Part shown: positions 29,271 to 40,211 of the stretch, piece after piece | How the letters are laid out: the number at the start of each line of letters is the position of its first letter | How positions within the stretch are numbered: position 1 is the first letter of the stretch | Translations under genes and position numbers: made by a program | Notes under the pieces: model-generated | Told to the model about the DNA's origin: nothing | What the model saw: only the letters and a program-made list of their open reading frames with translations | The model's database searches: none | NCBI GenBank assembly: GCA_021818105.1 | Contig: JAKAFB010000001.1 | Coordinates: 1 to 64,000 of the forward strand | Reading direction: 5' to 3' | DNA length: 64,000 nucleotides | Source: Acidobacteriota bacterium | GTDB taxonomy: Bacteria; Acidobacteriota; Terriglobia; Terriglobales; Acidobacteriaceae

Positions 29271-29930
29271 CGTGAGGGTTTAATGCATTGATTTCACGTC
29301 GCATAACATGATAGCGCGCTCAGCGAGACGCGGAACCATCGCCGCGACCTACCTAGGCTAAGTAAGTATCCGCGGAAACAACAGGGGCCGAGCTACTATC
29401 TGTCCTGTCACAATTTCGTCGTGTATTTCTACCCCCTCGACGTTCGTAGACACCCATTGGGGGCAATTGGAAGCACTGCCCTGGGGGCACCATATTCGTC
29501 AAAGAGCAGTAATCTACGATGCTCTCAGAGTGATGAGAATCTATGGGGGCAATCATTGTGAAATCAAACATTTACCTCTAAAACCAGCCTGCATAGAGAG
29601 CCTGAAATAGGTGCACGTGTGGCACACGCCGGTGCTTAGGATTGGTTCTCTAGGTGAATCTTCGTACGGATGACTGACGGGGGCTCAGCGCGTACTCTCA
29701 CCAGTGAGCTGCGCGTGGGACCGACGTCGCTCAGACAGCCAGCACGCGCGGTACCTGAGAGATCGATTTTCTTAATGGGGTTTCTCGGTTGCTGCTCCTA
29801 CAAATGCCGGGGCGGCCTGCGGCCAGAAAGGGAAAAATTTCCACTCCTAGAATGCAGAACAGAGAAATTCGGAGAATTAGAGAGCGACGGGCGCTGTAGA
29901 GAAATTCTCCGATGGAACTTAATACGCGAA

Positions 29931-29950
29931 AAGGCCCGAAATCGGGCCAG
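29931..29950 (-). terminator. Rho-independent terminator downstream of tRNA-Ser
   Basis: GGCCCG-AAAT-CGGGCC hairpin followed by TTTT on the minus strand. Confidence 0.6.
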
Positions 29951-29992
29951 AAATCAAAGTTAAGTTGTTTTATGTGAACATGTTAGACTTCG

Positions 29993-30085
29993 TGGCGGAG
30001 AGAGGGGGATTCGAACCCCCGATAGAGCTTTTGACCCTATAACGGTTTAGCAAACCGCCGCCTTCAGCCACTCGGCCATCTCTCC
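29993..30085 (-). tRNA. tRNA-Ser(GCT), CCA encoded
   Basis: Reverse complement GGAGAGATGGCCGAGTGGCTGAAGGCGGCGGTTTGCTAAACCG...GGGGGTTCGAATCCCCCTCTCTCCGCCA; 7-bp acceptor stem, anticodon GCT, long variable arm. Confidence 0.97.
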
Positions 30086-30406
30086 GGGTCTATTGCGAAT
30101 TATAGCGGAAGTGAGTCCCTTGATGCGCATCGGTGCAAAAGATGCCCGCCATATTGCCGCAGCGCCCCTTGTTCGCCGTTCCCAGAGGGGGCAAGCGTGC
30201 AAGTACAAGAAGCGCAAAAAGCTCGCGACCTGATACATGGACTCTGCTGGGCAGGTCAATGAAGGAGACGCAAGATGAGCCGCTTGACTCAGATGTCGTA
30301 GGACTAATTCTCCAGGCAGGCTGCGCCGGATCAGACAGCGGCGATTGACCGCAGTAGGCGCAGATTTTCCTTCGTTCACCTGAAGAAAATTGTTAGATTC
30401 ACAGTA

Positions 30407-31756
30407 ATGTTCTTCACCCTTAAGCCGGACCGGCGCAAGATGCGCTTTTTGCCGCTCATCGCTGCCACCTACTTCATGGTGTCGGGCGGGCCCTATGGGA
30501 TAGAAGACATCCTCGGCGGCGCAGGGTTTGGCAAGGCGATCGTGATACTGCTGGTGCTGCCTCTTGTGTGGTCCCTGCCGACGGCGCTTATGATTGGCGA
30601 ACTCACAAGCGCAATTCCGGCGGATGGCGGCTTCTACGTATGGGTGAGGCGAGCTCTGGGGCCATTCTGGGGCTATCAGGAGGGCTGGCTCTCGCTCTCT
30701 GCCAGCATCTTTGACATGGCCATTTATCCGGCCATTTTCGTACTCTATCTCGGTCGCTTCAATCCTGGGCTCACGGCTGGTTGGCACGGCTATGCATGGT
30801 CTGTAGCGGTTGTGCTGGTGTGCAGCGTGTGGAATCTGCGCGGCGCTCCCGCCGTGGGCGATGGCTCGATTACTCTGTTTGTGCTGCTGCTGGCGCCCTT
30901 TGCGATTTTTGTGGCGCTGGGCTTCTGGAGGGGCTTGACCCTTCACCCCGCAGTGCAATGGGGGCGGGACGGAACCGAGTCGGCACTTTCCACGGCGATT
31001 CTGGTGGCCATGTGGAATTACATGGGCTGGGATAATGCGTCCACGGTTGCGCAGGAGGTGGAGAATCCACAGCGGAACTACCCGCTGGCGATGGTGGCTT
31101 CTGCCGTCTTGGTGGCGTTCACTTACATCCTTCCTTTGGCAGCCATGGCGCTGGCAGGGCTTTCCGTCAATAGCTTTTCAACCGGGGACTGGATGACGGC
31201 CGCCGCTGCCATCGGAGGGCCACTGCTCGGCTTGGCCGTGGTGGCCGGCGGTGCCATCAATGGTTTTGGGATGTTCAATGCGCTGGTGCTGAGCTATACG
31301 CGATTGCCCATGGCAATGGCTGAAGACGGCATACTGCCGCGCGTGATTGCACGCCGCAACAACCGTGGCGTGCCATGGGTTAGCGTGCTCCTGTGCGGGC
31401 TGGCATGGGCGCTGGCACTCAAGTTGCCTTTTGAGCGGCTGATTTCGATTGATTTGATTCTCTATGGCACCAGCCTGCTGCTGGAGTTTGTGGCGCTGAT
31501 TGTCCTGCGCATCCGCGAACCGGAATTGGAGCGACCCTTCAAAGCGGGGAACCTGGTGTTTGCATGTTCGCTGGCCGTAGGCCCTGCCGCGCTCATTGCC
31601 TATGCGCTGTATGCTTCGCGGAATGAAAGGGTTCTGGGGTCCACTTCCGCGCTGCTTTTCTCCGTGGCCGTGGCGCTATTGGGGCCGGTACTCTACTGGC
31701 TCACGGTGGCGCAGCCGGCGCGCCGCAGGCTAGCCGAAGCCTCGGCAGCGGACTAA
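30407..31756 (+). CDS. APC family amino acid permease
   Basis: FFTLKPDRRKMRFLPLIAATYFMVSGGPYGIEDILGGAG; polytopic, 449 aa. Confidence 0.9.
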   Translation: MFFTLKPDRRKMRFLPLIAATYFMVSGGPYGIEDILGGAGFGKAIVILLVLPLVWSLPTALMIGELTSAIPADGGFYVWVRRALGPFWGYQEGWLSLSASIFDMAIYPAIFVLYLGRFNPGLTAGWHGYAWSVAVVLVCSVWNLRGAPAVGDGSITLFVLLLAPFAIFVALGFWRGLTLHPAVQWGRDGTESALSTAILVAMWNYMGWDNASTVAQEVENPQRNYPLAMVASAVLVAFTYILPLAAMALAGLSVNSFSTGDWMTAAAAIGGPLLGLAVVAGGAINGFGMFNALVLSYTRLPMAMAEDGILPRVIARRNNRGVPWVSVLLCGLAWALALKLPFERLISIDLILYGTSLLLEFVALIVLRIREPELERPFKAGNLVFACSLAVGPAALIAYALYASRNERVLGSTSALLFSVAVALLGPVLYWLTVAQPARRRLAEASAAD

Positions 31757-31774
31757 AGCTCCAGAGGGTGAAAA

Positions 31775-31798
31775 GGCCGCGTCCCCTTGGGCGCGGCC
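31775..31798 (-). terminator. Hairpin terminator between convergent permease and ppa
   Basis: GGCCGCG...CGCGGCC stem followed by TTTT on the minus strand. Confidence 0.6.
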
Positions 31799-31822
31799 TG
31801 TGCATGGCGTCTTTGGTGATGC

Positions 31823-32368
31823 CTACTTCTGCTGAGCCTTGGCGGCCTTGTCTTCCTCAAATAGCCGTATGGCGCGCATGACATGGTCACGCGCGTAAGC
31901 GGCGTCGTGCCACTGCCGCATCTCAACACGCTTGCCTTCGAGATCCTTGTAGATGGAGAAAAAGTGCGTAATCTCCTTCAGCATGTGCGGATAGATATCG
32001 GTGTAATTCCACACGTTGTTGTAATGAGGATTGTTCTTGCCCACGGCGAGCACCTTTTCGTCCAGGGTGCCCTGGTCGATCATCTCCACCAGTCCGATGG
32101 GGCGCACCCACTGCACGCAGCCGGGGAAGCTGGGCCCTGGCACGAGGACGAGTACGTCGAGCGGGTCGCCATCGTCACTCAGTGTGGAAGGAATGAAGCC
32201 GTAATCGCCAGGGTAGTGCACTGGCGAGTGCAGGTTGCGGTCCAGCTTGAAAACGTGCAACTGCTTGTCGTATTCAAACTTGTTGGTTGCATCCTTGGGG
32301 ATCTCAATCACCGTCCGGAAGACCTCCGGGGCGCGATCGCCAACGGGCAACTCGAGATAATTCACCAT
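31823..32368 (-). CDS. ppa: inorganic pyrophosphatase
   Basis: EIPKDATNKFEYDKQLHVFKLDR..HYPGDYGFIPSTLSDDGDPLDVLVL. Confidence 0.96.
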   Translation of the reverse strand: MVNYLELPVGDRAPEVFRTVIEIPKDATNKFEYDKQLHVFKLDRNLHSPVHYPGDYGFIPSTLSDDGDPLDVLVLVPGPSFPGCVQWVRPIGLVEMIDQGTLDEKVLAVGKNNPHYNNVWNYTDIYPHMLKEITHFFSIYKDLEGKRVEMRQWHDAAYARDHVMRAIRLFEEDKAAKAQQK

Positions 32369-32582
32369 TGTTCTTTCATCTCCTGGGGTTTAGGTCCGGC
32401 GCCCAAATTGGCCGGACTTGCCAATGGTCCGCTGAGCGAACCATCTATTGCCGTGTTCTTACACAAGTGCCGCCTCGAATATTGGGGAATGCGACGTGTG
32501 CAAAAGGTCCAAATGTGTAAAAGCTGAAAATCGACCAAGCAGTCACCGGCCAATTACCGGAACTCTACTATAATCACGGATA

Positions 32583-32828
32583 ATGAAGGCACATGTCTAT
32601 GTCACGTTGAAGGCATCCGTTCTGGATCCGCAGGGCCAGACCATCCAAAATGCCCTGCGAAAGATTGGTTTTGGCGACGTCAATTCTGTGCGCCAAGGCA
32701 AGTATTTTGAGCTTTCTCTGAAGGATGGCCTCTCGGCCGACGCTGCCCGCATACAGGTAGAGCGCATCGCTCGCGAGGTGCTGACCAACCCGGTCATTGA
32801 GCAGTTTACATACCGCATTGAGGAATAG
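32583..32828 (+). CDS. purS: phosphoribosylformylglycinamidine synthase subunit PurS
   Basis: 81 aa MKAHVYVTLKASVLDPQGQTIQNALRKIGFGDVNSVRQGKYFEL. Confidence 0.95.
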   Translation: MKAHVYVTLKASVLDPQGQTIQNALRKIGFGDVNSVRQGKYFELSLKDGLSADAARIQVERIAREVLTNPVIEQFTYRIEE

Positions 32829-32924
32829 ACCCTCCTTTTGTGGAACAACAGGAAGAGGGCGGATGAATGGAGTGCTGCTTTTGGGCTACGCGCAAATCTT
32901 CACACCCTCGCTTAGAATTGTTCT

Positions 32925-34808
32925 ATGTGCGGAATCGTCGGCTATGTTGGTCCTAAGAAGGTAGTCCCCGTCATCATTGAGGGGCTCAGGCGCTTGGAGT
33001 ACCGGGGCTATGACTCTGCGGGCATCGCTGTCGGCAGTCCTTCCAAGCCCACACTTGAGGTTCGTCGCGCTCCCAGCAAGCTTCACAACCTTGAGGAAGC
33101 ACTGGCTGAGCATCCGCTGGACGGCACCTACGGCATCGGGCATACTCGCTGGGCCACGCATGGACGCCCCACCGAAGAAAATGCACACCCTCACCGGGAC
33201 TGTACCGGGCGCATCGTCGTGGTCCACAACGGCATTGTGGAGAACTACCTGGATCTGAAGCGCGAGCTCGCCGCGCAAGGCCACAGGTTCGTGACAGAAA
33301 CCGATACGGAAATCATTGCGCACCTGATTGAGCAGGTGCAGCAGGATGCCGAGGCCGCCGGTGCGCCCATTCCTCTGGAAGTCGCCGTGCGCCGGGCGGT
33401 CAAGCGGCTGACGGGGGCCTTTGCGTTGGGTATTCTTTCTGCCGCGGAGCCAAATAAGATTATCGCCGCGCGATCGGGACCGCCGGTGGTGATTGGCGTG
33501 GGGGATGGAGAGTCGTTTGTCGCGTCCGATGTGCCCGGCATCCTGCATCACACGCGGAAGATATATTTCCTCGCCGATGGCGACATGGCCATCCTGACGC
33601 CGGCAGGCGTGCAGTTGACAGACTTCGAGGGGGGCACCATTCAGCGCCCCTTGACGCACATCCAGTGGGACCCGATTCAGGCGGAGAAGGGCGGCTACAA
33701 GCATTTCATGCTCAAGGAAATCTGGGAGCAGCCACGCGCCATTCGCGACACCACTCTGGGCCGTGTTTCGCTGGATTCGGGCAAGGTCTTCCTGGGCGAG
33801 ATGGAGATACCGGACGAGGAATTGGCTGCTGCGACGAGCATCAACATTGCCGCATGCGGCACCAGTTGGCACGCCGGGCTCGCCGGCAAGTACATGATTG
33901 AGCGGCTGGCGCGCCTGCCCGTGGACGTGGACTACGCCAGCGAGTATCGCTACCGGGACCCCATCGCCGACGCGCATGCGCTGGGTCTGCTGATTACGCA
34001 GTCCGGTGAGACGGCCGACACGCTGGCAGCGCAGCGCGAAATGAAAAATCTGGGCTCCAAAACAGTGGCCATCTGCAATGTGGTGGGCGCCATGGTGGCG
34101 CGCGAGGCGCATGGCGCTGTCTACACACATGCCGGGCCGGAAATCGGTGTTGCCTCCACCAAGGCATTCACGTCGCAGCTGACGGCGCTGTTTCTGCTGG
34201 CGCTCAAGCTGGGCCAGCTCCGCGGAAAGCTTGATGTGGCGCAGTCGGTGGCTTTGATCGAAGAGCTGAGCCGCATTCCGGCTAAGGTCGAGGAAGTGTT
34301 GCGCTCATGCTCTGGCCAATGTGAACAGTTGGCCCGGGAATTCTCCAACGCGCGCGATTTTCTGTACCTCGGGCGCGGCATTCATTTCCCAATTGCGCTG
34401 GAAGGAGCGCTGAAGCTCAAGGAGATCTCCTACATCCATGCCGAGGGCTACCCGGCCGGCGAAATGAAGCATGGGCCGAATGCGCTGATTGATGAGTCGC
34501 TTCCTGTAGTGGTGCTGGCTACGCGCGACGAGAAGGACCCCGCCTCAAAACTTCGCTATGAGAAGACCCTCTCGAATATCCAGGAAGTGACGGCACGCTC
34601 AGGACGGGTGATCGCCGTCGCCACAGAAGGCGACACGACCATTGGCGGGCTGGTGGAGCACGTCATCCACATCCCATCGACCATTGAACTGCTTGCGCCT
34701 CTCATTGAGATTGTGCCACTTCAGTTACTTTCCTACTACATTGCCGTAAGGCGCGGTTGTGACGTGGATCAGCCGAGGAACTTGGCAAAGTCAGTGACCG
34801 TGGAATAA
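32925..34808 (+). CDS. glmS: glutamine--fructose-6-phosphate aminotransferase
   Basis: [39 protein letters not shown] domains, C-terminal [13 protein letters not shown]. Confidence 0.98.
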   Translation: MCGIVGYVGPKKVVPVIIEGLRRLEYRGYDSAGIAVGSPSKPTLEVRRAPSKLHNLEEALAEHPLDGTYGIGHTRWATHGRPTEENAHPHRDCTGRIVVVHNGIVENYLDLKRELAAQGHRFVTETDTEIIAHLIEQVQQDAEAAGAPIPLEVAVRRAVKRLTGAFALGILSAAEPNKIIAARSGPPVVIGVGDGESFVASDVPGILHHTRKIYFLADGDMAILTPAGVQLTDFEGGTIQRPLTHIQWDPIQAEKGGYKHFMLKEIWEQPRAIRDTTLGRVSLDSGKVFLGEMEIPDEELAAATSINIAACGTSWHAGLAGKYMIERLARLPVDVDYASEYRYRDPIADAHALGLLITQSGETADTLAAQREMKNLGSKTVAICNVVGAMVAREAHGAVYTHAGPEIGVASTKAFTSQLTALFLLALKLGQLRGKLDVAQSVALIEELSRIPAKVEEVLRSCSGQCEQLAREFSNARDFLYLGRGIHFPIALEGALKLKEISYIHAEGYPAGEMKHGPNALIDESLPVVVLATRDEKDPASKLRYEKTLSNIQEVTARSGRVIAVATEGDTTIGGLVEHVIHIPSTIELLAPLIEIVPLQLLSYYIAVRRGCDVDQPRNLAKSVTVE

Positions 34809-34851
34809 GAGGGGCGCGGCAAGGGACACGACCGAACGCCGACTGGTCTGC

Positions 34852-35421
34852 TCAGTGCGGCAATGCGTCCAGAGCGAGATTCAACTCAAGCACATTCACG
34901 CGCGGCTCTCCCAGCAATCCGTATTGGCGCCCTTGAATGTGCGCATCCACCAGCTTGCGCACCGTTTCCTGCGGTATGTGCCGCGCCGCGGCCACAGTGT
35001 GAACCTGGTAAAGTGCAGCCGCCGGAGAGATGTCCGGATCGATGCCTGATGCCGAACTCGTCACGAGGTCGATGGGAACCGGCTGGCCCGGATTTTGTGT
35101 TTGATATGCGGCGACGGCCGACTGGATGTGCTCAACAAGCAAAGCATTGGATGGTGCCAGGTTTGAGCCACCGGAGTTTGCCGCGTCATAACCATTGCCA
35201 GCGGCGGAGGGTCGCCCATGGAAATAGATGTCTGACGTGAATTTCTGGCCGATAATCCTAGAACCGATAATGACGCCATTGCGGCTCATGAGCTGACCAT
35301 TGGCTTTGTCGTGCATGGCGAAATGCGCAATGGCGGTGATGGTAAGCGGATAGATGATGCCGAAAATAACGGTAGTGATCAGCGTGAATCGGATGGCAAT
35401 GTGAAGATGTGTGCGCATCAT
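34852..35421 (-). CDS. kdpC: potassium-transporting ATPase subunit C
   Basis: FHGRPSAAGNGYDAANSGGSNLAPSN; downstream of kdpB. Confidence 0.95.
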   Translation of the reverse strand: MMRTHLHIAIRFTLITTVIFGIIYPLTITAIAHFAMHDKANGQLMSRNGVIIGSRIIGQKFTSDIYFHGRPSAAGNGYDAANSGGSNLAPSNALLVEHIQSAVAAYQTQNPGQPVPIDLVTSSASGIDPDISPAAALYQVHTVAAARHIPQETVRKLVDAHIQGRQYGLLGEPRVNVLELNLALDALPH

Positions 35422-35431
35422 ATTCTCCTTT

Positions 35432-37462
35432 TCAGACCAGCCTGAGACTGTTCAGGATGAGGTCGATGAGCTTGATGCCAATGAACGGGGCTATGATTCC
35501 GCCAAGGCCATAGATGATGAGATTTCTCCTCAGGAGGGATTCGGCAGACATCGGTTCATACTTGACTCCCTTCAGTGCAAGCGGGATGAGAACAATGATG
35601 ATGAGTGCATTGAAAATTACAGCCGACAGGATCGCAGATTCGGGCGTACCCAGGTGCATGATGTTCAGCCTTTGAAACGCCGGAAAGACTCCGAGAAACA
35701 TGGCCGGAATAATCGCGAAGTATTTAGCCACATCGTTTGCAATGGAGAATGTCGTCAGCGCGCCGCGCGTCATCAGGAGCTGCTTGCCAATCTCCACAAT
35801 CTCAATCAGCTTGGTGGGGTTGGAGTCGAGATCGACCATGTTGCCGGCTTCTTTCGCCGCTTGTGTGCCACTATTCATAGCCACACCCACGTCTGCCTGC
35901 GCTAGAGCGGGAGCATCATTGGTCCCGTCTCCCGTCATGGCCACGAGCTTGCCTTTGGCCTGTTCGCGTTTAATGAGGTCCATCTTGTCTTTCGGCTTGG
36001 CTTCTGCCAGAAAGTCATCGACGCCGGCTTCTTGCGCAATCACTGCGGCGGTCAGAGGATTGTCGCCAGTGATCATGACGCTGCGGATCCCCATTGCGCG
36101 CAGGCGATCCAGCCGTTCTTTCAATCCACCCTTCACCACATCTTTCAGGTACACAACGCCCAGGGCATTCCCGTTTTCCGCTACAACCAGTGGAGTGCCG
36201 CCAAGCCGTGCGATTTCCTCCACACGATCCTCCACTGCGCGTGGCAGGCGAGATCCGGATGACTCCAGAAACCGACTAATTGCGTCGGCAGATCCCTTGC
36301 GAATCTTTGTGCCCGGCAGGTCTACACCAGACATGCGTGCTTGCGCGGTGAACGGCACAAACTCAGCATGAATACTCTCCAGGTCGCGGCTACGCAGATT
36401 GTATTTCTGCTTGGCAAGTACCACGATGGACCTGCCCTCTGGAGTTTCGTCCGCAATGGAGGCCAACTGCGCAACATCGGCCAGGCGCTCAGCAGACACG
36501 CCCGGCGCAGGGAAGAAATCAGTGGCTTGGCGATTGCCGAAAGTGATCGTGCCGGTTTTGTCCAGCAAAAGCGTGTTTACATCTCCGGCTGCTTCCACAG
36601 CACGGCCAGACATAGCCAGCACGTTGTATTGCACTAGCCGGTCCATGCCCGCGATGCCAATGGCAGAAAGAAGTCCGCCGATTGTTGTTGGGATAAGGCA
36701 GACCAGCAACGACACAAGAACAAAAATCGTCTGCGGTGCATGCGAGTAGATGGCGAACGGCTGCAAGGTGGCCACCGCGAGCAGAAAGATGATGGTAAGC
36801 CCGGAGAGCAGAATGCTAAGCGCAATCTCGTTGGGTGTCTTCTGGCGCTTGGCTCCCTCCACTAGCGCGATCATGTGATCGAGAAATGTCTCACCCGGAT
36901 TCGAGGTGATGCGTACCTTAATCCAGTCGGAGAGCATGCGAGTTCCACCTGTGACGGCTGAGCGGTCACCACCCGCCTCGCGAATGACAGGAGCTGACTC
37001 GCCCGTGATAGCGGACTCGTCAACGGAAGCCACACCCTCAATCACCTCACCATCACCGGGGATGAATTGGCCAGCTTCAACCCTGATGATGTCTCCAAGC
37101 CGAAGAAGTGAGCTTGAAACAGGCTCAAGAGTGCCGTGTGCATCGTAACGATAGGCAATGGTTTCGCCTTTCGCTTTGCGCAGCGTGTCCGCTTGTGCTT
37201 TTCCACGGCCTTCGGCAACGGCCTCAGCAAAATTTGCAAATAGTACGGTGAACCAAAGCCAGAGCGTGATCTGCAGGTTGAAAGCGATGGGGCTGTGACG
37301 GTATATGTCGATGACGAGCAGGGCAGTCGTAATTGTACTTCCCACCTCAACCACAAACATCACTGGGTTCTTCGCCATGATGCGCGGATGCAGCTTACGA
37401 AACGATTCCCAAATCGCGGGGAGGATGAGGTCGGGGCTCCAGAGACTCATTTGCTTTGCCAT
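35432..37462 (-). CDS. kdpB: potassium-transporting ATPase subunit B
   Basis: P-type ATPase [69 protein letters not shown]. Confidence 0.98.
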   Translation of the reverse strand: MAKQMSLWSPDLILPAIWESFRKLHPRIMAKNPVMFVVEVGSTITTALLVIDIYRHSPIAFNLQITLWLWFTVLFANFAEAVAEGRGKAQADTLRKAKGETIAYRYDAHGTLEPVSSSLLRLGDIIRVEAGQFIPGDGEVIEGVASVDESAITGESAPVIREAGGDRSAVTGGTRMLSDWIKVRITSNPGETFLDHMIALVEGAKRQKTPNEIALSILLSGLTIIFLLAVATLQPFAIYSHAPQTIFVLVSLLVCLIPTTIGGLLSAIGIAGMDRLVQYNVLAMSGRAVEAAGDVNTLLLDKTGTITFGNRQATDFFPAPGVSAERLADVAQLASIADETPEGRSIVVLAKQKYNLRSRDLESIHAEFVPFTAQARMSGVDLPGTKIRKGSADAISRFLESSGSRLPRAVEDRVEEIARLGGTPLVVAENGNALGVVYLKDVVKGGLKERLDRLRAMGIRSVMITGDNPLTAAVIAQEAGVDDFLAEAKPKDKMDLIKREQAKGKLVAMTGDGTNDAPALAQADVGVAMNSGTQAAKEAGNMVDLDSNPTKLIEIVEIGKQLLMTRGALTTFSIANDVAKYFAIIPAMFLGVFPAFQRLNIMHLGTPESAILSAVIFNALIIIVLIPLALKGVKYEPMSAESLLRRNLIIYGLGGIIAPFIGIKLIDLILNSLRLV

Positions 37463-37474
37463 GATGCTGACTCC

Positions 37475-39190
37475 TTACGAGAACAACGTGCCATGCTGCA
37501 GCAAGAGCTGTTCGAGCACAGGTCCCAAGCTGAGTGCGGGAAAAAACGTGAGCGCACCAACGATGAGAATGACGCCGGTGAGGAGAATCGTGAAGAGTGT
37601 GGAATGCACGGGAAATGAGCCAGGAGAAATGGGGGCGCTTTTCTTTTGAGCGAAGTTTCCAGCGAGAGCAAGGGTTGGAACAATCATTAGAAATCGGCCA
37701 CAAAGCATTGCGAAGCCGAGAGAGATGTTGTACCAATGTGTATTTGCATTCAGACCAGCAAAAGCGGAACCATTGTTGCCAGCTGCGGATGAGAATGCGT
37801 AGAGCACCTCGCTTAACCCGTGTGGGCCGTGGTTGGTCAGGCTGCTGAGACCCATCTGCGGTGCAACCGCTGAGACGGCGCTGAAGGTAAGAATGAGGAC
37901 GGGAAAGATGAGGACGTATAGCATCGCCATCTTCACATCAAACGCATCAATCTTCTTGCCGAGATACTCCGGCGTGCGTCCAACCATCAAGCCCGCAATG
38001 AAGACCGCCAGGACCACATAGACGAGCATGCCGTAGAGGCCGGATCCGACCCCGCCAAATACAATCTCGCCCAGCATGATGTTGGCCAGGGGAATGAGGC
38101 CTCCCATTGGCGTGAAGGAGTCATGCCATGAATTAACCGCGCCGCAACTGGCATCGGTTGTAAGCGTGGCAAAGAGGGCTGACTCTGATACGCCGAAGCG
38201 TGCTTCCTTGCCTTCCATGTTGCCGCCGGACTGCAAAATGCTGGCTCGTTGATCGACGCCGCGGAGTAGTGGATGAGGCTGGCTCTCCGCCCAATATGTA
38301 ACCACGAAACCCGCGACAAACAGGATGCTCATACAGGCGAAGACGGCCCAGCCGTGACCGCGCGACCCAGTCATGCGCCCCAGAGTCACGGTGAGTCCTC
38401 CCGCGATGAGGAAGATGGAAAGCATCTCCAGAAAGTTTGTAAGGGGTGTCGGATTCTCGAAAGGATGTGAGCTGTTGGCGTTAAAGAAGCCGCCGCCGTT
38501 GGTGCCAAGCATTTTGATGGCTTCTTGTGAAGCCACCGGGCCTTGCGCGATGATCTGTGTACCGTGGTCCAGCGTCTGCGTTGTTACGTAAGAATGCAAA
38601 TTTTGAACCACGCCTTGGCTCACAAGAATAAGGGAAAACACGATGCAGATTGGCAGCAATAGATAAAGACAAGTGCGTGTGATATCCACCCAGAAGTTGC
38701 CAATGAGCCTGGTCTCGTGCCGAGCTATGCCACGTACCAGGGCTATGGCGACTGCAATGCCTACGGCCGCGCTGAAGTAGTTGTGATACGCGAGCGCAGC
38801 CATCTGCGTGAAATAACTCATGGTGCTTTCGGGCGTGTAGGCTTGCCAGTTTGTGTTCGTCGTAAAGGAAACAGCAGTGTTCCATGCGAGGTCAGGTGCC
38901 ACGGCTCCTAGGTGCTGTGGGTTCCAGGGAAGGAATTGCTGTGTGCGCTCGATCAGGTAAGTGAGAATCAGAGAAACAACGCTGAACATCAGCATTGCTA
39001 CGGTGTACTCACGCCACTCCATTTCCTGCGTGCTGTGAACTCCGCAGATGCGATAAAGCATGCTCTCGAAGGGGCGCAGAAAATCAACCTTGCCGTTGAA
39101 AATGTTCATCATGTAAACGCCGATGGGCCGAATGCACACAAGAAGCACAACAAAATAAACCAGGAATTGCAGCCATCCGTTCAAAGTCAT
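37475..39190 (-). CDS. kdpA: potassium-transporting ATPase subunit A
   Basis: SFTTNTNWQAYTPESTMSYFTQM, GTNGGGFFNANSSHPFENPTPLTNF. Confidence 0.98.
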   Translation of the reverse strand: MTLNGWLQFLVYFVVLLVCIRPIGVYMMNIFNGKVDFLRPFESMLYRICGVHSTQEMEWREYTVAMLMFSVVSLILTYLIERTQQFLPWNPQHLGAVAPDLAWNTAVSFTTNTNWQAYTPESTMSYFTQMAALAYHNYFSAAVGIAVAIALVRGIARHETRLIGNFWVDITRTCLYLLLPICIVFSLILVSQGVVQNLHSYVTTQTLDHGTQIIAQGPVASQEAIKMLGTNGGGFFNANSSHPFENPTPLTNFLEMLSIFLIAGGLTVTLGRMTGSRGHGWAVFACMSILFVAGFVVTYWAESQPHPLLRGVDQRASILQSGGNMEGKEARFGVSESALFATLTTDASCGAVNSWHDSFTPMGGLIPLANIMLGEIVFGGVGSGLYGMLVYVVLAVFIAGLMVGRTPEYLGKKIDAFDVKMAMLYVLIFPVLILTFSAVSAVAPQMGLSSLTNHGPHGLSEVLYAFSSAAGNNGSAFAGLNANTHWYNISLGFAMLCGRFLMIVPTLALAGNFAQKKSAPISPGSFPVHSTLFTILLTGVILIVGALTFFPALSLGPVLEQLLLQHGTLFS

Positions 39191-39193
39191 GGT

Positions 39194-39283
39194 TCAGAAT
39201 TTCTCCGGATAAAGCAGCGCGAAGATCAGGTAGATCATCAAGATGACCGTGAAAAGCAACACAACCAAAGAGACTGGACTCAT
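39194..39283 (-). CDS. kdpF: potassium-transporting ATPase small subunit F
   Basis: 29 aa ORF, not in the supplied track: MSPVSLVVLLFTVILMIYLIFALLYPEKF*, directly upstream of kdpA. Confidence 0.85.
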   Translation of the reverse strand: MSPVSLVVLLFTVILMIYLIFALLYPEKF

Positions 39284-39288
39284 TGCGA

Positions 39289-39375
39289 TCACCTCAGACG
39301 CTCACATGCGTTCACATACAGGAGCGCGAGAACAAAAAAAGCTACTGTGAATGCGAGCATCATCACATCCCACAT
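39289..39375 (-). CDS. 28 aa single-TM small protein upstream of kdpF
   Basis: MWDVMMLAFTVAFFVLALLYVNACERLR*, read from sequence; ends 5 bp before the kdpF start. Confidence 0.55.
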   Translation of the reverse strand: MWDVMMLAFTVAFFVLALLYVNACERLR

Positions 39376-39494
39376 TGCATGCCCTCCCCAAAGTTTGCCT
39401 ATCTGTATTCTGGTGGGGCGGGACTAAGCCCGGAGTAAGAGATTTGTAAGGAAGTCGTAAAGAGTGGAGGCTATGATGAAGGTCTTAACGATCG

Positions 39495-40184
39495 CTATTC
39501 CGGCAATCCGTCGGGAACAAACCGGTAGCCGATCCAGGGCTCTGTCTGGATATACTCTTTTCCCGATGCGCCCTGCAGCTTCTTGCGGAGCTGCCCGATG
39601 AACACGCGCAGATACTCCGACTGATGCGCAGACTGTGCACCCCACACAGCCGTCAGCAGGACGCGATGCGTTAGTACCTTGCCCGCATTCCGCGCAAAAA
39701 AGAGCAGCAGGTCGAATTCGCGCGGGGTCAGGTGGACTGGTAGGCCGGAGAGCGTTACCGTATGGGCTGCGGGATCTATGCGGAAGTCACCTGCGTCAAC
39801 CGCCTGATCCATCACACGTTCCGGAGCGCGCCTCAGATGCGCGCGGACGCGGGCAAGCAGTTCCTGCGTGCTGAAGGGCTTGGTAACATAATCGTCCGCA
39901 CCAGCGTCCAGCGCCTCCACTTTTGTGCGCTCCTGATCGCGTACAGAGAGCACGATAATCGGTGTGTGCGCGGACCTGCGGATCGCGCGGCAGATGTCTA
40001 TGCCGCTGACCTCGGGCATTGCCAGGTCCGTGATGACCAAGTCCGGTGTCCACTCCGCAAAAAGGCGCAGCGCTTCCTCCGGATCGTTTGCCGTCCGCAC
40101 GTCATACCGTTGCGCAGCAAGAGCCGCACGCAACACACGGGTAATTTGTGGCTCATCATCGATAATCAGAATGCGTTCTGACAT
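39495..40184 (-). CDS. kdpE: KdpE-type response regulator (OmpR family)
   Basis: ILIIDDEPQITRVLRAALAAQRYDV receiver and C-terminal winged helix HLTPREFDLLLFFARNAGKVLTHR. Confidence 0.92.
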   Translation of the reverse strand: MSERILIIDDEPQITRVLRAALAAQRYDVRTANDPEEALRLFAEWTPDLVITDLAMPEVSGIDICRAIRRSAHTPIIVLSVRDQERTKVEALDAGADDYVTKPFSTQELLARVRAHLRRAPERVMDQAVDAGDFRIDPAAHTVTLSGLPVHLTPREFDLLLFFARNAGKVLTHRVLLTAVWGAQSAHQSEYLRVFIGQLRKKLQGASGKEYIQTEPWIGYRFVPDGLPE

Positions 40185-40211
40185 ACGTCCAAAGGAGTAT
40201 TATCCCCTGTC

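Noticed and set aside
32886-34130. 414-aa minus-strand ORF opposite glmS
   Set aside because: Antisense shadow of a well-conserved housekeeping gene.
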